From UBA7359 sp038142205 (lineage in GTDB: Bacteria > Pseudomonadota > Gammaproteobacteria > Eutrophobiales > Eutrophobiaceae), in assembly GCA_038142205.1 (NCBI GenBank), contig JAYQJO010000001.1, positions 868,001-932,000 on the forward strand: a DNA stretch of 64,000 nucleotides, in the 5' to 3' direction. The notes beneath the pieces are model-generated. The model worked only from the letters and a program-made list of their open reading frames with translations. It made no database searches and was not told where the DNA came from. The translations under genes and the position numbers were made by a program. How positions within the stretch are numbered: position 1 is the first letter of the stretch; each line of letters starts with the position of its first letter. Below, piece by piece: positions 1 through 7,736 of the stretch.

Positions 1-621
1 AAAAAAACTGAATAACGCATTTTGTTTAACGCGTCCACCTGGACACCATGCATTAAATACAGGTCGGGAAGAGGGCTTTTGCTATTACAGTACTATTGCG
101 ATTGCAGCACGTTATGCGCAACAACAATACGGTTTTAAGAAAATATTAATTGTTGATTGGGATTACCATCATGGAAACTCAACCGAAGCCATGTTCTACG
201 ATGATCCGAGTGTGCTATTTTTCTCAACACATGATTTCTACGCATACCCCGGTACAGGCGATCCGGCAAAAAAGGCTATGGCGAAGGTGAGGGTTTTAAT
301 ATCAACGTGCACCTACCTTGCGGTACAGAAGACGATAAATTTATCGAACCTTATAAAAATGTATTATTACCTGCGGCACAAGCGTTTAAGCCTGATATGA
401 TTTTTATTTCAGCAGGTTTTGATAGCCGGGAAAATGATTTGTTAGGATGTTATAACGTAACGGATGCCGCTTATGTTGAACTAACAGAAATGCTGATGCA
501 GCTTGCAAATAAATATTGCGATGGCCGTATTGTATCTTTGCTCGAAGGCGGTTATTTCCTGCCGGGCAACGCGAAAGCTGTCACAGCACACACAAAGGCG
601 CTGTTACATTACAAAAGCTAA
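1..621 (+). CDS. Histone deacetylase family protein (5' partial, frameshifted)
   Basis: This is the C-terminal two thirds of an arginase/deacetylase-fold Zn hydrolase (HDAC, acetoin-utilization or acetylpolyamine amidohydrolase type). Visible motifs are RPPGHHA near base 40, the metal-binding DWDYHHGN at about 155-178, FFSTHDFYAYPGTGDP, then in another frame ISAGFDSRENDLLG and LLEGGYF. Those motifs carry the His pair, the Asp/His zinc ligands and the C-terminal Gly-rich loop. The reading frame changes at an A-run (268-273). Seven A instead of six would join the halves as PAKKGYGEGEGFN. The N-terminus lies outside the window. The exact substrate (acetyl-lysine, acetylpolyamine) cannot be told. 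The frame break is probably a sequence error rather than true decay, because both halves keep all motifs. Confidence 0.85.
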
Positions 622-622
622 A

Positions 623-955
623 TTACTCAGAATCTCCCGATTTGGTATAAATCGGAAATGGCATGACGTTGCTGCCGTTTTCAGAACCTTCGCTGATTTT
701 AGCTGAGCCTTCTTTTTCTACTTCATCAATACGAATAATGGAATGCATCGGGATGTAAGTACGCTTTACACCTTCAAATTCGGTTTTAAGGTTTTCTTCG
801 GTTGGATCGACAACAACTGAGGTTTTTTCGCCAAAGATTAATTCTTCAACCTCAATAAATCCAAACATAATGCCATGATCGACGTTTCTCGCGTAAATCT
901 CGTAGATTTTGCCTTGATTATTGAAGATAACTTTAAATATTTGATTTTCTGACAT
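623..955 (-). CDS. DUF1820 family protein
   Basis: A 110-residue soluble protein of unknown function. The core (YEIYARNVDHGIMFGFIEVEELIFGE, then VVDPTEE..LKTEFEGVKRTYIPMHSIIRIDEVEKEG) matches what I know of the DUF1820 family, a short conserved gammaproteobacterial protein. The C-terminal tail after residue about 90 is low complexity and poorly conserved in the family. It converges on the HDAC-like gene with only one base between the stops, so the two do not share a transcript. No catalytic residues are apparent. I recognise the family from memory of its conserved core. Confidence 0.85.
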   Translation of the reverse strand: MSENQIFKVIFNNQGKIYEIYARNVDHGIMFGFIEVEELIFGEKTSVVVDPTEENLKTEFEGVKRTYIPMHSIIRIDEVEKEGSAKISEGSENGSNVMPFPIYTKSGDSE

Positions 956-1040
956 TTTTTACCCAACTATTGATTTTGTTTGATACATTCGTGCAAAAGG
1001 CGCGAATCATAGCATAGAAATCGACTCTCGCTATACTTTG

Positions 1041-2525
1041 CTAGGGCGAATAATTTAAATTTCCACCTGGCCCGAGTGGTAAGCCTATCCAGATCCAGAA
1101 TACAAGCAGAATTAACCAAACTAGTAAAAAGGCGATTGTATACGGTAGCATCATCGCAACAACCGTACCGAGTCCGGAGCCGCGCACATATTTCTTCACT
1201 TCCATAATGATAATAATCATATAAGGATTCATCGGCGTAATAACATTACTGACTGAATCACCAACGCGATAGGCTGCCTGGGTAAGTTCAGGACTAATAC
1301 CCACTTGCATTAACATTGGAACAAAGACAGGTGCAAAAAAAGCGTATTTAGCAGAAGAAGATCCAATAACCAGATTAATAGTAACGGCCATTAACACAAA
1401 GCAACTTAACAAAAAAGCATCATGAATATTCAGACTGCTTAGAAATTGTCCACCGGAAATCGCTAACATTTGCCCTAGACCGGATTGATTAAACGCAGCG
1501 ATAAATTGAGCGGCAAAAAAAGCCATCACTATATAAGGGCCTAGCTGACTCATGACCTTGCCGAGTATCTCTGCAACGTCTCGATCATTTTTTATTTTCT
1601 TAACCAATACACCATAAAGTAAACCAGGCACAAAGAAGAGAATAAAGAGTAGAGGAACAGTCACTTCTATCCAACGATCAAAACGTTTGCCTGTGCCATG
1701 TAAAGGGCCGCTTGTTAATGTAATCGCAAAATAAAAAATAATAAGTAAAACAGCTACAGATAAACCCGAATACAATAAGGCGTGTTTTTCAGAGTGACCT
1801 AAATCAGTAATATCATTCTCAAGGTTTTGATCCGCAACGCCTTCAATAGAAGGCTCAACAAAACGTTCGCTAACAAACCAACCAACTAATGTTAAAACAA
1901 TGGTTGATGCAATCATAAAATACCAATTGCCCGTAACAGCAACCTGATATTCGGGATCAATAATCTGTGCGCCTGCTTGAGAAAAACCAGCTAACAAAGG
2001 ATCGAGCGCGGTAATAAAAAAATTGGCACTAAAGCCGGCAGAAACACCGGCAAAAGAAACAGAAATACCTGTTAAAGGAGAACGTCCAGCAGCAATATAA
2101 AGTGCAGCAGCTACAGGAATTAAAACAACATAACCCGCATCTAAAGCAATAGAAGAAAGAATGCCTAATAACAATGTTGCCGGTGTTAATAAACGTTGAT
2201 TCACATGCATAATACAAAACTGTAATAGCGCAGGAAGAAAGCCCGTTCTTTCAGCAAGGCCAATACCTAGCATGCCGACAAGCACAATGCCTAAAGGCGG
2301 AAACTGAATAAAGTTTTTCACCATGGTAGATAAAAACCACCAGGCACCATCAGAAGAAATTAAATTAAAAGCACTAATAGTTTGGCCTTTTGGATCAATA
2401 ACGGACAAGTCTAGAAAAGAAATTAATGCTGATAAAATAAAAACAACAATAGTGCCAATGACAAAGAGACTTGCCGGATCGGGTAGCTTGTTACCTGTTT
2501 TTTCTATAATGCTTAATAGTTTCAT
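1041..2525 (-). CDS. AbgT family transporter
   Basis: A 494-residue inner-membrane protein with about a dozen hydrophobic segments. It starts with the family-typical N-terminus (IEKTGNKLPDPASLF) and contains the conserved blocks GIGLAERTGFLPALL, LDAGYVVLIPVAAALY, NFFITALDPLLAG and, near the C-terminus, RVGDSVSNVITPMNPYM. AbgT proteins are secondary transporters first described for p-aminobenzoyl-glutamate uptake; some homologues export sulfonamides by proton antiport. The substrate here is not deducible. It stands alone, with no abgA/abgB hydrolase genes beside it. The length is normal for the family. Confidence 0.92.
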   Translation of the reverse strand: MKLLSIIEKTGNKLPDPASLFVIGTIVVFILSALISFLDLSVIDPKGQTISAFNLISSDGAWWFLSTMVKNFIQFPPLGIVLVGMLGIGLAERTGFLPALLQFCIMHVNQRLLTPATLLLGILSSIALDAGYVVLIPVAAALYIAAGRSPLTGISVSFAGVSAGFSANFFITALDPLLAGFSQAGAQIIDPEYQVAVTGNWYFMIASTIVLTLVGWFVSERFVEPSIEGVADQNLENDITDLGHSEKHALLYSGLSVAVLLIIFYFAITLTSGPLHGTGKRFDRWIEVTVPLLFILFFVPGLLYGVLVKKIKNDRDVAEILGKVMSQLGPYIVMAFFAAQFIAAFNQSGLGQMLAISGGQFLSSLNIHDAFLLSCFVLMAVTINLVIGSSSAKYAFFAPVFVPMLMQVGISPELTQAAYRVGDSVSNVITPMNPYMIIIIMEVKKYVRGSGLGTVVAMMLPYTIAFLLVWLILLVFWIWIGLPLGPGGNLNYSP

Positions 2526-2934
2526 TTATAGTTTGTTTCTAGATAAATGCTGTAATAATAACGTATTCTAAATTGTACATATAAAAAATAATTCAATGTG
2601 GCCTGCTTAATTTAGGCACGGGATATTCCGGCTATAAGAAATAGTCACAGAGCTATATAATGTGGTTATGCTACCAAATATTACAAGAATCCATGGCATT
2701 AGGGTTTAAGACAGATGAGATACAACATTTATTGAGTGTAGGAGAAAGCTAATGAGCGAATTCAAAAATCATGGCTGCATGGCTGCAGGAGCTACGATTC
2801 CACAGAAGGAATCGGTAGAGTCGAGTCTGGAACATAGGCCGAGAGTAACGCCGGGAGCAGTTGCCGAAGACCTGACCCCGGAACTAACAAAGCACGAAGG
2901 AAAAACACAAGGATGTCGCTTTTTTTGAAAATGC
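2526..2934. other. Intergenic region with small ORFs and repeat-like sequence
   Basis: No recognised gene. Two tiny + strand ORFs overlap as TAATG: 2660-2752 (30 residues, begins MWLCYQILQES) and 2752-2928 (58 residues, begins MSEFKNHGCMAAG), the second with GGAG upstream. The stretch 2770-2885 is more GC-rich than its surroundings. It holds a near-tandem GGCTGCAT/GGCTGCAG and a perfect hairpin GATTCC-ACAGAA-GGAATC (2796-2813). It also holds CTGACCCC (2872-2879), the complement of the GGGGTCAG found at 4038-4045. This looks like an interspersed intergenic repeat rather than coding sequence. Confidence 0.45.
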
Positions 2935-3021
2935 GTGGGACTATATATCTCTAAACAAATAGTACGCAGCTATTTTGGTACCTGTAATGAGGCCGATGTA
3001 GAAAAAATCACTTTACATTAA
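2935..3021 (+). pseudogene. NTF2/SnoaL-like N-terminal fragment
   Basis: One frame reads ISKQIVRSYFGTCNEADVEK followed by ITLH and a stop. That strongly resembles the first helix region of NTF2-like (SnoaL/ketosteroid-isomerase fold) proteins, where a short helix with SYF..CN.ADVEKI precedes the first strand. The remaining roughly 100 residues of such a protein are absent; the frame ends at 3019-3021, twelve bases before the nitroreductase start. I infer a truncated relic. It could serve only as 5' leader of the nitroreductase gene now. Confidence 0.55.
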
Positions 3022-3032
3022 AGAGTAAAAAC

Positions 3033-3656
3033 ATGGAAAAAATAGACATAAATATAATAGACGCAATCTATAAACGACGTGCGGTAAAACATTTTGATCC
3101 CGATCATTTCATTACTTTCTACGAGGAAAAAAGATTATTTGAGGCCGTTATTCAGGCGCCAACCAGTTTTAATATCCAGCATTGGCGCTTTATTATCTTG
3201 CGTGACCCTGAGTTGCGCGAACAGATACGAACAGAGTTTGGCAATGATCAGGATCAAATTACCGATGCTTCATTATTAGTGTTGTTCACGGCTGATGTAA
3301 AAGCATGGCAAAAAGATCCGGAAAGATATTGGGTCAATGCACCTAAGGAAGTAGCCGATCTTCTGGTTGGATGGATGGGGCCATTTCATGAAGGTCGTGA
3401 TTGGCTGCAACGGGATGAAGCCCAGCGCTCAATCGGGATGGCGATGCAAACCATGATGCTGGCAGCACAGGAGCTGGGCTATGACTCTTGCCCTATGATC
3501 GGTTTTGATATTGAAAAAGTTGCTGAGTTAATCAGCTTACCAGATGATCATGTTATGGGACCAATGGTGGCAATTGGTAAAGGCACACAAGAACCCTGGC
3601 CGAAACCAGGTCAATTGCCATTGGATGAGATTCTTTTTGAAAATACCTTCGACTAG
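3033..3656 (+). CDS. Nitroreductase family protein
   Basis: A 207-residue FMN-dependent oxidoreductase of the nitroreductase fold. It begins with the canonical IYKRRAVKHFDP FMN-phosphate-binding segment. It continues with QAPTSFNIQHWRF (flavin contact) and the dimer-helix segment RSIGMAMQTMMLAAQELGYDSCPM, and ends with IGKG. Members reduce nitroaromatics, quinones or other electrophiles using NAD(P)H; the physiological substrate here is unknown. No strong Shine-Dalgarno precedes the ATG. It is flanked by gene remnants on both sides, so it may have been brought in or stranded by rearrangement. Confidence 0.9.
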   Translation: MEKIDINIIDAIYKRRAVKHFDPDHFITFYEEKRLFEAVIQAPTSFNIQHWRFIILRDPELREQIRTEFGNDQDQITDASLLVLFTADVKAWQKDPERYWVNAPKEVADLLVGWMGPFHEGRDWLQRDEAQRSIGMAMQTMMLAAQELGYDSCPMIGFDIEKVAELISLPDDHVMGPMVAIGKGTQEPWPKPGQLPLDEILFENTFD

Positions 3657-3943
3657 ATGACGCCTGATAGAGTTACCAATAAACAGGCAACAAAGCTGAT
3701 TAGAAAAAGTACCGTGATTGACATTGGAGGATTATGAGGGACTTTTTATTGACGAACTATAAACAGTCGTTGATTTCAATAATGTCACTCATCTGCTATT
3801 CAGATTTATTTTAATGATTACTCAGATATTGTTCTCGATCCAAACTTAACGGTTTGAAAATTTTGATAAAAATTATAAAGAATTTATTTAATTAAAGAAG
3901 TTAATTTATCTGTACTTAAATGTCACATATTTTTATCAAGAGA
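3657..3943. other. Non-coding stretch after nitroreductase
   Basis: About 290 bases without a gene I can support. Two tiny ORFs (27 and 26 residues) overlap by ATGA at 3734-3740. The second has GGAGG only three bases before its ATG. Neither resembles a known protein. The stretch becomes very AT-rich after 3815. No clear intrinsic terminator was found after the nitroreductase stop. Confidence 0.4.
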
Positions 3944-4039
3944 TTATAGAAGATGTATTAACTTCGCTTCATGAATCAATAAGCCACCGGCAATAATTAT
4001 AGCAATACCCACGGTTGCTTGTAGCAAACGCACAAACGG
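3944..4039 (-). pseudogene. C-terminal membrane-segment fragment of unknown gene
   Basis: Read on the minus strand, the frame gives PFVRLLQATVGIAIIIAGGL and then LIHEAKLIHLL plus a stop. That is a single well-formed transmembrane helix followed by a short polar tail. The frame is cut directly at the GGGGTCAG motif (4038-4045), which suggests that a membrane-protein gene was truncated by insertion or deletion there. No start codon or upstream portion remains. The parent family is not identifiable from about 31 residues. Confidence 0.45.
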
Positions 4040-4263
4040 GGTCAGATCTCGAATCTTGAATTAACTTAACAAGTTCAAGAGAAAATCTGTCATAAATCAC
4101 GAAAGAGTAATGACGACGCATAAGTAAACTCATTGATTGCTATACAAAGAAATATGAACATCGTAACGTTGCAATTTATAAAGCTTATATAGAGAGTCTG
4201 TGTTAACAGAAAGAGATAGCGGATTATTTTAAGCTACATCACAGTACGGTAAGAAAGTTAACT
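4038..4263 (+). mobile_element. REP-associated (IS200-like) transposase relic
   Basis: The left end carries GGGGTCAGATCTCGAATCTT, a sequence type commonly found at the edges of REP-associated tyrosine transposase genes in gammaproteobacteria. It is followed by an inverted repeat TCTTGAA...TTCAAGA (4054-4080). From 4153 the frame reads YEHRNVAIYKAYIESLC, a stop (4204-4206), then QKEIADYFKLHHSTVRKL. This matches the C-terminal helix-turn-helix that follows the Y1 transposase domain in that family. The catalytic domain is missing and there is an in-frame stop, so the element is dead. Confidence 0.6.
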
Positions 4264-4344
4264 ATGTATCCTCAAAATGTACCGCAACAAATTGGATTTA
4301 CTGTACAATATTTTTTTAGTTCACTCTCACCATAAGAGGAAGAT

Positions 4345-5535
4345 ATGTTTAAACCTAAAACAATGTTAATGACTGTTGGTTTTGTTGCGGCTGCAATACT
4401 CTGTTCGAGCCAGGCAGTGGCTGGGGCAAAACTGGAAATCGATGAGACCAAGTGGATTAGCATTGGCATTGGTGCGCGAGCCAGTTTTTCTAATAAAGAA
4501 AATGCTGGTCGTTCAGAAGATCTTAACTTGGATGGTGCGCGTATCTATTTAAATTGTCAGATACATAAAAATATAAAGTTTGAAGTAAATACCGAATGTG
4601 GTTTTTGTAGTAATACTGCATTACGCGACTTTGAGATTTTGGATGCGGTTGCCAAGTTTGAATTCAATCCAATGTTTAATATTTGGGCCGGGCGCTTGCT
4701 GGTCCCTGCTGATCGCGCAGAGATGGCCGGTCCTTTTTTCGCCAATACATACGAGTTTAATAAGACACCGTTTTATCCAGCGGACTTTAGTATCAGTCAT
4801 GGTACAGGTGGTGCGGGAATTTATAACCGAGATCATGGTGCGACGTTATGGGGTTCGGTTAACGAAGGCAGACTTCAATATGCTTTTGGCGTCTTTAATG
4901 GTCTGGAATCGAATTCTACTTCAGGCCCTAATCAAGATGACAACCTGCTATTTGCGACCCGTATTGCCTATAACTTCCTGAATGTTGAAAAGAATCCTGG
5001 CTATTACGGCAGTAACACTTACTTTGGTAGTGCGGGTGATATCTTTACCATTGGTCTTGCAGCACAGCATCACGATGACGGAGTTGGCACCATCACGAAC
5101 CCAGGTGACTTCTTAGGCATGAGTGTCGATATGTTGTTCGAAAAAGTACTGAGCAATAACGGTGTCTTTACCGTTGAAGGAGAATATAAGAACTTTGATT
5201 CTGACTTTAGCACAGCGGCCTATACCGATGGTGGAAGTTGTTTCTGTATGTTTGACGGCGATGCTTGGACAGCGACAGCACTTTATCTCTTCCCGCAGAA
5301 GATCATTTGGGGACAATTCCAGCCTTATGTTCGTTATACAGAAAACAAACCGGATGCGAGTGCTGATCGAGATGAATTTGAGGTAGGTTTAAATTATATC
5401 ATCAAGGGGCATAACGCTCGTATTGCTGCGTTTTATCAAACTGGTGATATTGAAACGAAAGGTTTGAACTATGCGCCAACTGCTGTAGGTGATGATGTGG
5501 GCGTGTTTAAAGCTGCGCTTCAAGTCCAATTCTAA
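4345..5535 (+). CDS. Outer-membrane porin, OprO/OprP-like
   Basis: A 396-residue beta-barrel protein. A signal peptide occupies about residues 1-26 (hydrophobic VGFVAAAILC, cleavage after AVA). The mature part alternates aromatic and polar residues, contains ARIYLNCQI, NIWAGRLLVPADRA and YVRYTENKP, and ends in VQF, the C-terminal aromatic signal for BAM-dependent insertion. The layout resembles phosphate-selective or short-chain anion porins (porin O/P). Five cysteines in the mature protein (C71, C85-GF-C88, C299-F-C301) are unusual for a porin. AGAGGAAG lies just upstream of the ATG. It is a single gene; the substrate is not deducible. Confidence 0.85.
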   Translation: MFKPKTMLMTVGFVAAAILCSSQAVAGAKLEIDETKWISIGIGARASFSNKENAGRSEDLNLDGARIYLNCQIHKNIKFEVNTECGFCSNTALRDFEILDAVAKFEFNPMFNIWAGRLLVPADRAEMAGPFFANTYEFNKTPFYPADFSISHGTGGAGIYNRDHGATLWGSVNEGRLQYAFGVFNGLESNSTSGPNQDDNLLFATRIAYNFLNVEKNPGYYGSNTYFGSAGDIFTIGLAAQHHDDGVGTITNPGDFLGMSVDMLFEKVLSNNGVFTVEGEYKNFDSDFSTAAYTDGGSCFCMFDGDAWTATALYLFPQKIIWGQFQPYVRYTENKPDASADRDEFEVGLNYIIKGHNARIAAFYQTGDIETKGLNYAPTAVGDDVGVFKAALQVQF

Positions 5536-5601
5536 CTTCGCTAAATTTAAACTCATTCATTGGGGCGTTCATTAGTTTTATTTAAATATGTACAGAAAAA
5601 A

Positions 5602-6600
5602 CTATATTTCTAATACAATTTTTCCTGTTGTATGCCCATCTTCAATGAATTGATGTGCTTTTGCTGCTTGTTCTAATGCGAAAGTTTCACTGACGTGAGT
5701 TTTTAATTTTCCTTCATCTATTACTTTGGCACATTTTTCTAATATTTTAGTTTGCTGTATTTGTGTTTCTTCTAAATCAAATAGAAGAGGGGATAACATG
5801 ACTTCGAAACTAAAACGGATGTTTTTTAGTCGTGCTAGTGACCAATCGATTTCTTTATCTGCAATTAATAGTGTCACGAGATCGCCATAATGTTTAATTA
5901 TAGGAAAAAGTTTTTGCATTTCTGTGCCGCCAATATTATCTAACGCAATATCAACGCCTTTGTTATCTGTCCAGTCTAATACAGCTTGTTCAATATTATC
6001 TTTTTTGTAATTAAGAATAAGGTCAGCACCGAGTGACTTTACAAAGTTTGCTTTTTCTTCATTGCTTATCGTTGTACAAACTTTTGCGCCTTTGTATTTT
6101 GCCAGTTGAATTGCGGCATGACCTACGCCGCCAGCGCCGGCATTGATAAAAACAGTTTGACCTGCTTGTAAGTTTGCACGTTCAAATAATGCTTCCCATG
6201 CTGTTAATAAGACTATGGGTGACGTGGCTGCTTCGTTGAAGTTTTGAGAAGTTGCTTTTTTTGAAACCAAACGTTGATCTAATACAATGTATTCAGCATA
6301 GTTTCCCTGTATGCCCTTAATGCCACCATGAAAGAAATAAACTTCGTCGCCTTCTTTGAAACGCGACACCTCTGCTCCGCAAGACTCAACAATTCCGGCG
6401 CCATCACAACCTAAAATAGCAGGCACAGGTGCAATTGTTTCTGGATAGAAACCTGAGCGCAGTTTGCTATCTATAGGGTTAACGCCTGCAGCTTTTAACT
6501 TAACTTTAACTTCTGTGGGGTATGTTATTTCAGGTTAGTCTATTTAAACTTGTTTCAGCACATCAGTACTTCCGTGTTCTGATATTTGAATTGCTTTCAT
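5602..6600 (-). pseudogene. MDR-superfamily quinone/zinc-type oxidoreductase, two nonsense codons
   Basis: The frame from ATG at 6600 encodes MKAIQISEHGSTDVLKQV, a stop (6544-6546), two codons, a second stop (6535-6537), then continues unbroken as PEITYPTEVKVKLKAAGVNP and on to the end. The rest keeps the family blocks: GCDGAGIVESCG, EGDEVYFFHGG, NAGAGGVGHAAIQLAKYKGA (NADPH-binding Gly motif) and a C-terminal GKIVLEI. Family: medium-chain dehydrogenases without catalytic zinc, quinone oxidoreductase-like. Both stops are in the original frame, so this is not a homopolymer indel. An internal start (for example GTG at 6426) would delete much of the catalytic domain. I therefore call it a recent pseudogene. 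Confidence 0.8.
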
Positions 6601-6603
6601 TAG

Positions 6604-7557
6604 TTATTCTGATGCATCGAGATAAGCTTCTGCGTCGAGTGCAGCCATACAACCACTGCCGGCAGAGGTGATGGCTTGTCGGTACACATGATCAGCAACA
6701 TCGCCGGCAGCAAAAATACCGGGAACACTGGTTGTTGTTGCTCCGCCTTCAATCCCGCTTTTGATTTTAATGTAACCGTTATTCATATCTAACTGACCAT
6801 CAAAAATATCAGTATTAGGTTTATGTCCAATAGCAATAAAGACGCCTTTTAGCTCTATATCTTTGGTTTCTCCGTTTTCAGTGCTCTTAATACGCATACC
6901 GGTCACGCCATTGTCATCGCCGAGAACTTCATCTAAGGTATGGTTCCATTCAATGTTCACATTACCGTTCTTTTCTTTTTCAAAAAGACGATCAGCTAGT
7001 ATTTTTTCTGAACGGAGTTTGTCTCTACGATGTACAAGCGTCACGCTGTTAGCAATGTTTGATAAATATAAGGCTTCTTCAACAGCGGTATTACCGCCAC
7101 CAATAACAGCGACATCGGCACCACGGTAGAAAAAACCATCGCAAGTTGCGCAAGCAGAAACGCCTTTGCCCTGAAATGCTTCTTCTGAGGGCAGGCCTAG
7201 ATATTGCGCTGAAGCACCAGTCGCAATAATAAGTGCATCACAGGTATATTCGCCGGCATCACCAATTAATTTATACGGTTTTTCTGATAATTCAGCGGTA
7301 TGAATATGATCGAATACTATTTCAGTATCAAAACGCTCAACATGTTGTAGCATACGGTTCATTAAGTCTGGGCCTTGCAAGCCTTCGACATCACCAGGCC
7401 AGTTATCTACATCTGTTGTTGTCGTTAATTGGCCACCTTGTTCGATACCTGTGATTAAAACTGGAGAAAGGTTAGCGCGTGCCGCGTATAATGCAGCGGT
7501 GTATCCGGCAGGGCCGGAGCCAAGAATGAGCAGTTTTGAATGACGCGTTTCGGCCAT
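6604..7557 (-). CDS. trxB: Thioredoxin reductase
   Basis: A 317-residue FAD enzyme that passes electrons from NADPH to thioredoxin in the cytoplasm. It shows the N-terminal FAD motif GSGPAGYTAALYAARA, the redox disulfide CATCDG near residue 136, the NADPH motif GGGNTAVEEALYL and the C-terminal GIFAAGDVADHVYRQAITSAGSG. The length is that of bacterial low-molecular-weight TrxB. GAGGTAA sits about 8 bases before the ATG. It is divergent from ftsK across a 179-bp promoter region, the same ftsK-trxB adjacency as in many gammaproteobacteria. Confidence 0.97.
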   Translation of the reverse strand: MAETRHSKLLILGSGPAGYTAALYAARANLSPVLITGIEQGGQLTTTTDVDNWPGDVEGLQGPDLMNRMLQHVERFDTEIVFDHIHTAELSEKPYKLIGDAGEYTCDALIIATGASAQYLGLPSEEAFQGKGVSACATCDGFFYRGADVAVIGGGNTAVEEALYLSNIANSVTLVHRRDKLRSEKILADRLFEKEKNGNVNIEWNHTLDEVLGDDNGVTGMRIKSTENGETKDIELKGVFIAIGHKPNTDIFDGQLDMNNGYIKIKSGIEGGATTTSVPGIFAAGDVADHVYRQAITSAGSGCMAALDAEAYLDASE

Positions 7558-7736
7558 GAATATTTACCTCGAATTGAATTTATTAGTTTGTAAAAATTGG
7601 GCTATGGTACGTGAAACCAGTATGATCAGCAAAAACCTGTTGAGTTCCATAAAAGCAAAAATATTCCAAATAATTAGTTTAAATACTCCTTTTAAAAACA
7701 TATAATTAGAGATTATTTATAATAAAATAAATTAAT

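Noticed and set aside
3657..3814. Two overlapping small ORFs (27 and 26 residues) after the nitroreductase gene
   Set aside because: No similarity recognised; Shine-Dalgarno spacing of only three bases; short enough to arise by chance in AT-rich DNA.
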